A stretch of DNA of 64,000 nt from the NCBI GenBank assembly GCA_035578175.1, contig JAQMRL010000006.1:30388893-30452892 (forward strand). The letters run 5' to 3'. The stretch is from Catonia carolina (taxonomy: Eukaryota > Arthropoda > Insecta > Hemiptera > Achilidae). Made by a program: the position numbers and the translations under genes. Of this stretch, positions 46,128-57,448 are shown one piece after another. Position 1 is the stretch's first letter. Every line of letters begins with the position of its first letter. A model generated the notes under the pieces. That model was given only the letters and a program-made list of their open reading frames with translations, searched no databases and was not told where the DNA came from.

Positions 46128-47326
46128 TTTTTTTGCCATCAGTCTCTCGACTGGTTTGATGCAGTTCTCCAAGCTGTTCTATCTTGCGCAAGTCTTTTCA
46201 TATCTACATACCTGTAACACCCTACATCTTTTGTAATTTGCTTTATATATTTTAATCTTTGCCTCCCTCTACAATTTACTCCCTCAATATTACCCTCCAT
46301 TATTGATAGCCCAATACCTGGATGTCTTAGTATATGCCCCACTAGCCTATCCCTTCTTTTGGTAAGTTGCTTCCATATACTTCTTTTTTCATCTACTTGC
46401 CTAAGAACCTCTAAATTATTTATTTTGTCCACCCACCTAATCTTTAACATTTTCCTATAACACCACATTTCAAAAGCTTCTATCCGCTTCTTTTCTGCAG
46501 CCCCTATCACCCACGTTTCACTTCCGTATAATGCTACACTCCAAATATAATGTTTTAAGAAATTTTTCCTTATCTGTAAAACAATGTTTGTAGTCACTAA
46601 GCTGTTTTTCATTTCAAAGGCTTTTCTAGCTTGAGCAATTCTACTCTTGATATCACTTCTGCTTCTACCATACTTTGTTATTTTACTCCCTAGATAGCAG
46701 AATTCCCCAACTTCTTGTATGTTTTCGTTGCCTACTTTTAAATTTCCCATCTCTTCTAAACCACTCTTGCTGCTGCACAACACTTTCGTTTTGTTCTTAT
46801 TAATTTTCATGAAGTAATCCTTTCTCAAGATCTCATCCATTCCATTTAAGGCATCGTCTAGTTCTTTCTTTGTCTCGGCTAATACTACTATATTATCATC
46901 GGCGAATCTCAGCATTTTTATTGTTTCTCCTTGAATTTTCATTCCTGCGTCAAATTTCTCCTTCACTTTATTTATAGCCTCTTCTATATACAAGTTAAAA
47001 AGTAGTGGTGACAAAGAGCAACCTTGTCGTACACCTTTTCTTACAGCAGCCTCTTTTTCGTACCCCTCGATTCTCAAAACAGCCGTTTGATTCTTATAGA
47101 GACTGTAGATAACTTTCCTTTTTTTGTATTTAATTCCTATCCTTTTCAAAGTTTTAAACATTTTACTCCAGTCCAGATTGTCAAATACTTTCTCAAAATC
47201 TACAAATGCCATATAAGTAATTTTATTTTTCTTTATCCTTTTCTCAATAATCAGTCTCAGAGCCAATATTGTATCTCGAGTTCCCATTCTCCTTCTAAAT
47301 CCAAATTGGTCATCGTCCAATACTTC
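46128..47326 (-). mobile_element. RTE-like LINE, 5'-truncated, nested in the TIR element
   Basis: 1.2 kb between two copies of ACTAAAGACT (46118-46127 and 47327-47336), the element's own terminal sequence. The minus-strand 3' end has hardly any UTR: stem-loop CCAGTCGAGAGACTGATGGC, then an A-run. Confidence 0.93.
46139..47320 (-). CDS. RTE-like reverse transcriptase, C-terminal two thirds, uninterrupted
   Basis: 393 codons with no stop, from the truncation point to the end. Reverse transcriptase blocks: DDQFGFRRRMGTRD, MAFVDFEKVFDNLDW (motif A), GVRQGCSLSPLLFNLYIE (B), LRFADDNIVVLAE (catalytic C), NKTKVL, FCYLGSKITK, then the C-terminal LYGSETWVIGAAEKKRIEAF and GHILRHPGIGLSIMEGN. The endonuclease domain and true start are lost by 5' truncation. 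The stop codon lies inside the family's 3' stem-loop, so the last codons double as the signal the enzyme presumably recognises. The clade name is my best judgement from motifs; related fragments lie at 8.6 and 39.8 kb. Confidence 0.88.
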   Translation of the reverse strand: MDDDQFGFRRRMGTRDTILALRLIIEKRIKKNKITYMAFVDFEKVFDNLDWSKMFKTLKRIGIKYKKRKVIYSLYKNQTAVLRIEGYEKEAAVRKGVRQGCSLSPLLFNLYIEEAINKVKEKFDAGMKIQGETIKMLRFADDNIVVLAETKKELDDALNGMDEILRKDYFMKINKNKTKVLCSSKSGLEEMGNLKVGNENIQEVGEFCYLGSKITKYGRSRSDIKSRIAQARKAFEMKNSLVTTNIVLQIRKNFLKHYIWSVALYGSETWVIGAAEKKRIEAFEMWCYRKMLKIRWVDKINNLEVLRQVDEKRSIWKQLTKRRDRLVGHILRHPGIGLSIMEGNIEGVNCRGRQRLKYIKQITKDVGCYRYVDMKRLAQDRTAWRTASNQSRD

Positions 47327-47560
47327 ACTAAAGACTGCAGATGAGATCTAGCCAATAACAGTCAAGGTCGAGTGTGAGGTTGCCCCTTCGGTAAGTCAAA
47401 CTCTGTTCCACCAAACTCCAGCTGACTTTTCGTTAGGCTGTAACACACAGAGAAACCACAACGTGACACCACAGGATACAAATAACGGAAGTCAATTGGC
47501 TCTGTGCTGTGATCTAGGTCACTTTTCCCACCTTTATCTGCAGTCTCTAGTTCGTTGAGG

Positions 47561-49648
47561 TATAATCAACGTTTACTTAAAAATAAAAAAATCTACTTCA
47601 AACGCTGATAAACGTGAAGAATCTTCTAATAATACTGCAATAAGTAAAAACTGGTTTTAACATAGTAAACATTTTTATAATCATTCTGGTTTCACATCCA
47701 AGTTGCTACTTGACTGAATTATTGGAGGATTCCAATATAATCCTCCATCAATCCTCCCTACAAGGTAAGTTGTATGTTCCGAAGTGACATAACTCACTGG
47801 TCTGTGCGTTATGTGTACGCATATACCAGTAAACATTATAGTTAAATAATAGCTGAATGTATGAGGAAGAAAGAAAGCTGTTTAGAAACACAATCAGGTT
47901 AATGGGAAATCTACTATTGATTTAATAATTTTGGGATACCACTCAGTTCCGGTTCTTTTTGAACAAAACCGTGTAAAGTAAAAGCCGTATCTCATTTAAA
48001 AATAGCGTTATAACCTCGTTTCAAATCTTGAATGGTAATGTAAAGGGAGGTAAATTGTTCAATGTTGCTATTACAGAAAGACTGGTTGAGTTGAATATGA
48101 CCTGGGAAAGGGAAAAAACATTCCGAAATTCGTAGAATAGCCTATTTCCAGACATTCTTCACAATGGAACTAAAACGTTTTAGTATTATCTTTTGTAATA
48201 TTTTTATATAAGAACGTATTCAAAAAATTCCAGGTTTTCATACAATAACACATGCCATATAAATAATCATAGGAATGGGCCAATGCAACAGCTCAAAGGG
48301 AGAAATTGTTTCGGCCTCCATATTAGCACAGAATTCATATACTCGTACAATTGACTCTAACATACGCTTGAATCCTATAGTGTGGTAAGCGAGGGCATTT
48401 GATATATCAAATTTTTTGCTAGACATTTTTCCATAGTACCAGACTTATAAATAAATAAAAATAAAAGTTTTATTGCCAAATTTTGACAAAAACGCGCGAC
48501 TTTGCATAAATTACAATAAATTTTTCGTAAATTCGCTGTAACTGGCGTAAAAAACGGAGTTTCATGTTTGTTTTTTTAAAACTTCTCTCCAAGTTTTTGT
48601 AATGTCTCATAAAAATTTCAGGTTTTTGGATAAAAGATGGATAAAAAAGCCAAGTCTATCCCTCGATCTCGGAATTAGTTTTTGAAGAGTTAGTATTCTA
48701 AAACCTATCAGTCTCAGAAGGGTTAAATAACTTAGGAGCAAGATATGAAAAATATTACTGTAGTTTAATTTTATTTCAATAAAAAATTATGGTTTTTATA
48801 CTTCTGAAATGAATAACACATGATCACATCTTTTGAAAGCTTGTGGTAATCTTTTGATATTTTTACCTGAATAAGTAGATAAGGTTTTTGTTAAAACAAT
48901 TTAGTTTCCTGGTTAGCAAGAGTAATAAATTCTATTTCATATGTTGTGATAACGGATAATAAAGTTCTATAAAAATTAATTAGATTAACATACATTATAA
49001 CTCCAAAAATGTGCAGTATAAGCAATTGATGCTTCTTAAATAATTAAATGGTCTGCATGAGATTAGGTGGTTTGCTCCCTCCCCTTACACCTGATTATTT
49101 GTTTATGAATTTTTCCAGCTGATTTCCGGCTAGATCTGAAAATTCCACCGTTCCATAACCTTTAATAACCAAACTGATACTGTGAATTTAAAGAAAAATC
49201 CTAAAAAAAGTAAAGATTCAGTCGAACAGTTTCATTACATGTTAATATTTGAAATTTAAAAATATTTTCGTAAAAATACTTTTTCGATGTAAATTGGTTT
49301 TTGGGTGCCTTATAAAAATATGCAATTTAAATGCAAATGTATTCGAATGAAAAAAATGGATCAGTTTTTGTTCCCGTATATTATATATTGATTTAAATAG
49401 AGACGATGTTTAGTTGACAAAAATCAGAATCTATTTACAGAATCAATAACTACAAATACTTTATGCCTCGTGATTATTTACTCCGATTATATTTCACTGT
49501 AGCTATTAAAAAACAAGTTTTTCAAATATGAATAGTGATTGTATTTTTAAAAAATTTACCAATATTTTCACGTCGATTAAAGATGTATAACAACCTAACA
49601 GATAATTTGAAAAATATTAAACTGCATAATTTAAAAATTAAATTCAAA
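47561..49648. other. AT-rich stretch, nothing recognised
   Basis: About 2.1 kb without frames or repeat matches. The 62-codon frame at 48238-48426 has no recognisable motif. Confidence 0.45.
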
Positions 49649-49650
49649 TA

Positions 49651-50806
49651 TAGGGTGATTCAAAAAGAGCGCCGGTTTTGATATATCAAATTAAGAGATT
49701 TATTTTATTGAAAAGCTGAAAATAAATACATCAACAAGTTCATGTTACCTTCCGATTTCATGTATGAAAAATTATGTCATGCATGTGTCCTCCTCTACTG
49801 CGCTGGCACGCATCAACTCTGTCCATGAAATTGGATATTACTGCACGACAAGTTTCGACTTCCATTTGCCCGATAACCCGTCGAATTTCCTCCTTAAAGT
49901 CATTGATGTTTCGGGGTTTATTGGCATACATCAATGACTTCAGATGACCCCAAAGATGAAAGTCACAAGGCGTCAAGTCACACGACCTTGGTGGCCATTG
50001 ATGGTCGGAATTACGAGAAATGATGCGATCCTGGAACCGTTCACGGAGCAACAACATTGTTTCTCGTGCAGCGTGACATTGCAGCGTGACCCGAGAGTTT
50101 TCTAAACCCCACATACGGCAGTTCTGTTTATTAACAAAACCGTTTAAGTGGAAGTGCGCCTCATCACTGAAAATGATTTTGTTTGCGAAGGTGTCATCAT
50201 CCTGCCGTTTTCTCAATACCCAGTTAACAAACTGTCGTCTCTTCTGGTAGTCTGCCACTTTCAAATGTTGCGTCAACTGAATTTTATACGGGTGATATTG
50301 GAGATCGTACCGAAGAATTCTCCGTACAGAAGAACATCGTAAACCCAATTGTTGAGAACGGCGACGTATTGATTTTGCTGGGCTAACAGCCACACTCTCA
50401 CGAACCAACGCAACGTTCTGCTCAGTTCGGCCAGAACGACGACGTCCAGAACTTTTAAGGTCGACTGTTGAACCCGTCTCAAAAAACTTTTTTATGAGCC
50501 TGCGAACTGTTGATTCATTCGGTGCTTCATTACGTCCTAGAGTACCGCGAAGTCGCCTGACAGTAGCCGCATAACTCTCTCCACTCTGGTAAAATGTTTT
50601 GACGATTAACACTCGTTGTGCAATAGTAAACTTCTCCATGGTTAGACACAGACTGCGAGAGTACTACACTGCGAACAAGAGAAACTACAACTGAATCGTC
50701 AACCGGAATGTTCTCCGAAATAGAAATGAGGTCTAACAATGTTGCCAACCGATAAACAAAAATTTACCAGCCGTTTAAAAACCGGCGCTCTTTTTGAATC
50801 ACCCGT
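49651..50806 (-). mobile_element. Tc1/mariner-type transposon, DD41D-like, copy 2
   Basis: 1156 bp flanked by TA, same 27 bp inverted repeats as the 6.4 kb copy and nearly identical elsewhere. Relative to that copy it keeps the 56 bp lost there but has lost about 200 bp in the middle of the gene. The junction carries a filler: GCAGCGTGACATTGCAGCGT shows the local GCAGCGTGAC block copied twice. Confidence 0.96.
49758..50639 (-). CDS. DD41D mariner-type transposase, open frame with internal catalytic deletion
   Basis: 293 codons from MEKFTIAQRVLIVK to the natural stop; the family length inferred by merging both copies is about 360. Helix-turn-helix region at the N-terminus (about residues 1-95), first catalytic Asp in IIFSDEAHFH (about residue 160), third in LTPCDFHLWG. 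The second Asp (WFQQDG block) is missing: the frame jumps from WGLENSRV to CHAARETMLLL. The deletion keeps the frame, so a DNA-binding but inactive protein could be made, perhaps a repressor-like product; that is inference. Start and N-terminal sequence are identical to copy 1. Confidence 0.92.
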   Translation of the reverse strand: MEKFTIAQRVLIVKTFYQSGESYAATVRRLRGTLGRNEAPNESTVRRLIKKFFETGSTVDLKSSGRRRSGRTEQNVALVRESVAVSPAKSIRRRSQQLGLRCSSVRRILRYDLQYHPYKIQLTQHLKVADYQKRRQFVNWVLRKRQDDDTFANKIIFSDEAHFHLNGFVNKQNCRMWGLENSRVTLQCHAARETMLLLRERFQDRIISRNSDHQWPPRSCDLTPCDFHLWGHLKSLMYANKPRNINDFKEEIRRVIGQMEVETCRAVISNFMDRVDACQRSRGGHMHDIIFHT

Positions 50807-51000
50807 TAGTTTATGCTGGAAAAACAATTTTGTAATATTAATGCATTTTTTAATGTACGCTGAAATCAATTTATGAAAATTTTGGGTAAGTCGTTTCGTT
50901 TGAGTGTACACATGTTTATAGTAAATTTTGGAAATTTTTAACTCCATAGAAATTTTATTTATAATTTTATGAAGTTTTAATTTAAAGAGAAGGGGATCAA

Positions 51001-51303
51001 AATCCTTTTCCAATCAATTTCTTTGACAACAACGAAGATACTCAGAGACTATTAAAACATTGGACTTACTTTTACGATTTTGTTAATCTTTCTGCTCATC
51101 TAATTATTTCTACTTCTATTACTAATCATCATCACTGATAACTGGTATCATTATCATCGTTAACTTCAGCTTCCATTACTTCATGATTTTAAGTCATTAA
51201 TACACAATTCAGTCAAGTTTAGTTTCGTTTTCTGTTCAGAGTTTATTTTTTCTGAAACACACTACTGAGTGTGTTTTATCTTTCGATTCAAACAACGTTA
51301 TCA
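51001..51303 (+). pseudogene. Jockey-type LINE, 3' end fragment
   Basis: Matches the last coding part and 3' UTR of the fragment at 57.4-58.7 kb: NPFPINFFDNNEDTQRLL-like translation, then the shared blocks ACTAATCATCATCA and ACTGAGTGTGTTTTATC. It touches the third pogo derivative on its right. Confidence 0.75.
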
Positions 51304-52217
51304 CAGTCAAACTCTCGTTAACCGGACTACGCTTAACCGGAACCTGGGTTTACCGGATTTTTTTTTTTAATTGTACTACATATATATATGTACGAGTATT
51401 ATATTTAGAAAATAAGAAAAATAACTGATCAATTCCGTGTTTCCACAATGTATAGCAGCACATACACATTTTACACGCAAATGTTAATGTACAATATAAG
51501 TTATTCATTTCCGTATCTGAAGTACTCTTATATTGTGATAAGTTAAACAACCAGTTTCTTATAGAGTTTCTTAAATGTAGATATAAATAGGTAAACTAGT
51601 TACAGAAATTTCTGTGAAGTTGTCCCCTCCACAAAAATTAAAATAAAAACCTACAGGAATCGATTGTTCATTTTTTCCGGATTTTTCTGCAAAAATTTTC
51701 GTTTGTTTGCCTCAAATAGTTGTGAAAATTAAGAAAAATGGTGGAGGACTAACTTCACTCTCGTCCCTCTCAGCTTTTTAAATTTTTTTTGGCTTTCTTT
51801 TTTTTAAATTTTATTGGAGGCGGTGAGAAAAACTTATGTTTACTCCCTAACGATGTGGGAAGTAGTGTTGGACTCAATTGAGGCGTCCTCGTCCAGCCTC
51901 AAGAAGACCGCAACCGCCTACCAACCAAAAACCCGCCACCTGGCCACTTGATCCGACATCAGCAAATGACCCTCCACCTCCCTCGGAACTGTTTATATAA
52001 TACTACAAGGGAAATGTCGGGTTAAAAAAATTACATACTGTCAGCGGGGCGCGGGAGGGAACCGTAGGCTAATTCCCTTCTCGCTGTCACTGACCAACTC
52101 GCACTCTCACTTTCGTTCATCTATTTCATCACGGTTTTTGGCTTAAATGATATTAACAGTCTGTTTCATTCAGATTGAAGTCCGCCCACAATAGTCTGGT
52201 TTACCGAGGTTGTACTG
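51304..52217. mobile_element. pogo/Tigger-type deletion derivative 3
   Basis: Ends CAGTCAAACTCTCGTTAACC and the complement of CAGTACAACCTCGGTAAACC are imperfect inverted repeats; TA follows the right end, the left TA seems mutated. The interior includes a relatively GC-rich block (51.86-52.12 kb). No transposase remnant recognised. Older than the other two. Confidence 0.8.
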
Positions 52218-52219
52218 TA

Positions 52220-53109
52220 TTCAGACTTGTATCCTCTTTGCTTAAAGTTTATAAAAATAAACTTATTGCAAAAAACATTGTTAAAAAAAGTTTCATCTGT
52301 TTATAAAAAAAAAAATTGTGTCTACGATTCTATATTAAATTACATTTTTTGAATTCTTGATCGTAATTTTTTAAAATGTTGGTTTTCGATGCGTAAAATT
52401 TATATATTTTTATTTTAGGTTTTTCAATATGATGGGATTATTTCTCTTGAAAATAACATAATGATTATTGTTAAAGTACAGAAACTATTATTATTCGTTT
52501 TTACCTTTTAAGATATTAATACCATCATTTTTATCTATAAAAAAATTGATTTTCCTTTACGGATTGTTATTCTGATTAATTTGCATTAATCAACAGATTT
52601 ACAGGAGTAGACTATTCATAAAATTATACAAACTAATGGATATTCTTGATCTTGAATTTGTAAATTATCAGCAGCAAATTAAACCTTTAGGATTTGTAGT
52701 AACTAGTTAGACCAACCGTAATTACACCCCTCATTCCATTTCCAAGTTCCCTATTCCTACAATTAGCTCCTCTTTAAATGAAACTCTCTGAATATCCTAC
52801 TTAGAAATACTACCATAGCTATAGATTAAGACCGCAGTTGTAAATCACAATATAAAGCTTCACAATGTTTACTACAATATGGCGCACGTTCTGAATCCTC
52901 TTTAATGGGATATAAACTGAAATCTTAATTTTACAACATTTTGATGTCAGTAACTGTAGATATATTTACTTCATTTTACTTCTCAAATGAAATTATTTAT
53001 CCATAAATATTTAAATGTAGTATATTTTATTGTTCTAAGAGTAGGCCTGTAGAACTTAAAGAACACGGTAACGCTATATTAACTAATTTTTTTTATTACA
53101 AAATCAGCA
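52220..53109. other. AT-rich stretch, nothing recognised
   Basis: No frame, inverted repeat or family match seen. Confidence 0.4.
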
Positions 53110-53780
53110 AATTCACAATCTGTTCTTACATTTTGTCACCAGATGGCGACATTAAGTGGCGAGTTGAAACTTTTACTTTTTTGTGGCCCTAAAAAGGGCC
53201 GTTTAAACGGTGGTCGTCTTGGCGAAGCATCGGTCATAGTCGTCGTGGCGGTCGAGGGGCTGGGTGACACGGCGTGTCGTCGTACAGCGGAGACGTCATC
53301 TTCTTCCCTCGTAATAGTGCGTTGATGGCTGCTTCGTCGGATCCGGTGGGCGTAAGGCTTGGTCGGGGGACCGCTGTCGGTATCGCTCGCGGTAGCGGGC
53401 GATGACAGTCCGGTTGATGGCTTACGGTGTCGGGTCACCGAGCGGAAACATCAACTTCTGTCTTGCGGGATCGTCGATGAGTTTTCGTTGGAGTCCGGCA
53501 GTTGTGTGCCGATGTAAGAAGTCTCGTCGATACTGCAGACTGGCGTGGAATCGAATCTCTTGTGTGGATTGGAATTGAATCTCTTCGGGCTCAATGGAGC
53601 GCTGTTTAATCGCTGAGAGAGCTGTGGTAGGGGCGGTTGTTAGTCTTGACCTTGGCGACAAAGACCTCTGTCGGTACGCCGCAAAAGGCCTACCACCCTT
53701 TTTGGAATTATTGTTGGTTCCCTCTGTCGCTACGTCGGAAGCTTTGCAGCCGGCAGCACAGTACGTAATCATAGGAGACG
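53110..53780 (-). pseudogene. GC-rich island, possible decayed histone gene region
   Basis: About 670 bp that stand out by GC content. On the minus strand two frames (53826-53422 and 53438-53136) run toward a histone-type 3' stem-loop. The Arg/Ser/Thr-rich translation has scattered short resemblances to core histones (for example TKP-x-RR and HAVS), but no alignment I can defend to one histone, and the frame changes midway. It may be a rearranged histone pseudogene, part of a rapidly changing gene, or an unrelated insertion. Confidence 0.3.
53181..53204 (-). terminator. Histone-type mRNA 3' stem-loop
   Basis: Minus strand: AAAC, stem GGCCCT, loop TTTT, stem AGGGCC, then ACAAAAAAG. Six-base stem, four-base T loop, A-rich 5' flank and ACAAA 3' flank are the features of replication-dependent histone mRNA ends, which are processed by SLBP and U7 snRNP. 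A purine-rich stretch (AAAAAAGTAAAAG) follows, as a histone downstream element would. It could still be chance; the gene upstream is not identifiable. Confidence 0.6.
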
Positions 53781-54239
53781 ACGGTGACACATTCAAAAAC
53801 AAGAACAATAATAAGAAAAAACACAAAATAAAACCTTATTTTCAATCATTAATAAAAAAAGTAACAGGTCAATTGTAAATAATAAATTTTGAAAGAATTA
53901 TAAATAAAATAATATTTATGTAATAAAGTTAAAGGTTAATTTGTTGTCAAATCTGTTACTCAATTCAACACATCGTATTAGTTAAGTCTTATAAAAGTAT
54001 AGTCGCTGTTGTCCAGTTAGTTTAAAGTGAAATAATTTGGATGTCCGTCCAGTCTTTAATCGTATGTTCTTCTAAATCGTGTAATATTTAATTTCCTTTC
54101 TTGGTGAGTTAAGTTTTAAGTGGTTATAGACGTAAATGTTTTGTATGTACCATGGAATCCTAAGAGCTGTTCGTAAAATTTCTGGTGAAAACGTTCTATA
54201 ACGTCAATATTGGATTCATCCTCAAATATTATTTTTATC
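53781..54239. other. AT-rich stretch, nothing recognised
   Basis: No features seen. Confidence 0.4.
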
Positions 54240-54251
54240 ATCTGTGCTTCT

Positions 54252-54592
54252 ACCCACCGGGTTGGTCTAGAGGTAAAGTGGTCGCCGTGAGTCAGCTGTT
54301 TTAAAGCTGATTTACGGAGACGAAGGTTTCTGGTTCAAATCCTAATAAAGATAGTTACTTTTAAACGGATTTGATTTTTAGACATTGGTTTCCAGTGTAC
54401 TATAATGGTTGGGGTTCAATTAACCATAGGCCTACTCTCTCAGGAATGGTCGGACTGGGTTTGTACAAGATTACACCTTCTTTACACAACCATATACTTC
54501 ATCCTCATCTCATTAGGTCATGGGGTTGCTTATTGTTGTGAGTTGAACAGATTGCAACGTACACACATTAGGGATATGAAAAAAGTACAAAA
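54252..54592 (+). repeat. tRNA-derived SINE, copy 3
   Basis: Head ACCCACCGGGTTGGTCTAGA, B box GGTTCAAATCC. Target duplication ATCTGTGCTTCT at 54240-54251 and ATCTGTGCTCCT at 54593-54604, 11 of 12 bases the same. Confidence 0.92.
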
Positions 54593-56174
54593 ATCTGTGC
54601 TCCTGTGTTAACTGGATCCGGGAGACTTGAAGAAAGGAAATATTTATGACGTGTCAAGATCAAAACTAATACGTTTAGAATTAGTTCTATCTTATATTCA
54701 TTACTACGGTAATATATAACTCTTTATATTGTGGCACTTATCTGTAAGGTCCGTTTCGGGATCTGGGTAAATTAAAAAATTAACGCGTATAGTTTAAAAT
54801 TACAAGTATTTTTTACAACTAAGAATTGCAATTAAATAAGTGACTGATATCTACAAGTATTATATTACAATTAAATTATTTAATAAATAACAAACTAATT
54901 GTAATTAACTAATACAATAAATACTTAACCAATTTACTTAATATTACTAACAAAAATTTTACAGAATACACTTAAAAAATACACAGTAACGGTGATCTTT
55001 TCTAACGTAACCGTTAACCATTACTTGATTTGCTCACTCAAACACAGACAAATAAAGATTAAACTAGACCATAAACAAACCAGCGCTTATTTTATAGGTA
55101 GGCTAATAGAGAGCTCGAGAAAAGATAGAGATTTTCGATAAACTTATAAAATATAAAATCCTTCTGACGGCTTCTTACTAAACCTTAACAACTATAAACA
55201 TATTAGGATTAAATAGAAGGTGTTACAAAAAGACCAAATATCTAAATAGGTACCCGGCTCTCACAATACTTGTACAACAATAGCTACATTTACTATAAAA
55301 TACCAATTATATTACACATAATACTGCTAATTATTTCTCGGAAACTCCTATTTATTACTCATATTATTTGCGTTAACATTTTTAAACTCTCGATCATTCT
55401 CGATCACTCTTTCCTCTTCGATATTGTCACAATACTATACAATTTATTATTAAATTCTTTAATTTATAATTTTATTATAATTTATTTTTTACTTTTGTAT
55501 TACAAGTACATAATTACTTGGTTTGATAACCGTGTCATTTAATAAGTTTTACCAATTAATATTCAATTTACCTTTGCGTTTACTTGGGAATTTAATTTTA
55601 AAACAAAAAGGAGTGTAGTATAAAGGAATTCTTGTTTATTGAAATTGGTTTATCAATCAAGTTTTTTTAACAAATACAGATGGCCATAATATTTAAATAT
55701 CTGTGTATCTCTTTGTATTTTCTACTACATAAGTTCGTTTCTGTTTTTAATAATTTAATGTTATGATTAGTATATAATCAATTAAGTCAATTAGATTTTT
55801 TTTTGCATTTTGATTGCGATCATTTAAATTCTGATAATACTGTGCTTTACATTCATTATCACTTCTAAAATTTATAAAGAAATACATTTGTTTTAAATTA
55901 AAAACAAGTATCAGCTCAACTATTCGCTTTCAGAAGAGATTAGAATAGAATTACATTAATGTGAGGAGGAAAGCGAAAAGGGAACGCTTGTCGGAAGAAA
56001 AATGAGTTGTTAGGGTCGATATATCGATATTTGAATATTCTTTTTGTACATTTTTGTAGTTCACTTTGTCCGGTTGTATTTTCAATGTCATTACTGCCGT
56101 AGGAATGACTAAGCAATGAAATATATATTCAAAAATATCAGGGTATTTGGTAAAGAAAAATGACGAAATGAGAA

Positions 56175-56211
56175 TGAGAGAGTGAATAAGGAGATACTGT
56201 ATGAGAGAAAG
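56175..56211. repeat. 37 bp direct repeat, first copy
   Basis: Begins TGAGAGAGTGAATAAGGAGA; identical to 56944-56980. Confidence 0.95.
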
Positions 56212-56943
56212 TCGGTATCCTGAGCCGTCGGAGTTACTGTACACAGTTGCCAAAACACTTAATAAAAGTAAATGCACTCATTTAAAAGAACATTCAGCAA
56301 TGTCAAACATCAACATTTAGTATAATTTCTATGTGTTTTGTTCTTAAATGTAAAATTTAGAAAGTGTGATGTAAAAGTTTAAAATGCATTTAACACCAAT
56401 TTTTTCAAAATTTTAAGCTGCCGTAACTAAACACAATTTTTGAGAGAAAAGTTTGAATTTTGTATGGAATTGGTCAGAAGTGCTAAATCTAAAAAGGTTA
56501 ATAGCTCTAAATATAAAATTTTCGACAATAGGTCCATTTTCGGATTCCGGTTCAAAAAGGAAGGACTTAATCAATCACATTAATAATTAACTTTAGGATT
56601 GTAGTAGCTTCATATTTACTTTAATGTATTTGAACTCACTGCTGCGTTCTATTACTCATTTTGTAACAAAAATTTTCAATCTATTGTGTAAACTATAAAA
56701 ATTAAGGTAACGTGTATTAATTCTGTTTTATAGTAATTGTTTTATTTCTGTTTTTCCTTTTTCGTATAGTAATCCGGTTTGTATTGTTTATCTTTACATT
56801 TTATCCTTTGAAAGTATTTACAAAGCTTACACAGTAATACTGACTGTATTTTCTTTTAATAAATTACATTAGTGTGTGATATAAAAAGAAATTGTGTTAT
56901 AAAAATGAATGAAAGGAAATGTTTAGAAGTAAGCGGAAGAGAG

Positions 56944-56980
56944 TGAGAGAGTGAATAAGGAGATACTGTATGAGAGAAAG
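56944..56980. repeat. 37 bp direct repeat, second copy
   Basis: Identical to 56175-56211, 769 bp downstream, in the same orientation. Confidence 0.95.
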
Positions 56981-57448
56981 AGATAGACTGATTGGTCAGA
57001 GTGAAAGTACAGTTCAACAGGCAGAGACAAAAGAGTTATGAGAGAGAATAATAGGTTGGGTTCAACATTACTGTATCAGAGCAATCATTACCGCTCGAAT
57101 GGATGCCGTTGTGTCCATGGTTTGTTCGTACATTATAATAAGGGAAGTAAACACTCATTTCCAGTCCTTTCTTATCAGCAATATTGAAATATTTCATTCA
57201 TTGTTAATGTATTAAAACTTTTACACAATGCATAACAACCCTGCTAATCCGAATAATTTGGACTGGGACCTTTTCCGATTTTGTTATGTTTGGTTTATCC
57301 TAAAAATGTGCATAACAACAAAAAGTAATAAATATAACAAAATTTATTATTATACATATTAAAAAATATGATATAATATTTCATATGTATACATATTATG
57401 AAATATTTTATATTATAATAATTAAATATTATATTTAATTTAATATTA

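Larger units (their letters stand above)
46107..47560. mobile_element. Small TIR element (MITE-like), copy 1, split by a LINE
   Basis: Ends CCCCAACGAACTAAAGACT and CTGCAGTCTCTAGTTCGTT form inverted repeats of about 23 bp; probable TA target. Without the LINE it is about 250 bp and matches the intact copy at 58.93 kb. Non-coding. Confidence 0.85.
54605..57448. other. AT-rich stretch with one long direct repeat
   Basis: No coding frame is convincing; the 108- and 90-codon frames are leucine/isoleucine-rich translations of AT-rich DNA. A 37 bp exact direct repeat lies at 56175-56211 and 56944-56980. A half pogo-like end (CCTGCTAATCCGAATAATTT) is near 57240. Confidence 0.4.

Noticed and set aside
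53136..53826. Calling a specific histone (H4, H2A or H2B) in the GC island
   Set aside because: Short resemblances to several histones can be found, none of them collinear over a useful length; only the stem-loop is strong.
55270..56277. Membrane-protein-like frames at 55270-55542 and 55951-56277
   Set aside because: Hydrophobic residues come from AT-rich codons; no start context, motif or conservation signal.
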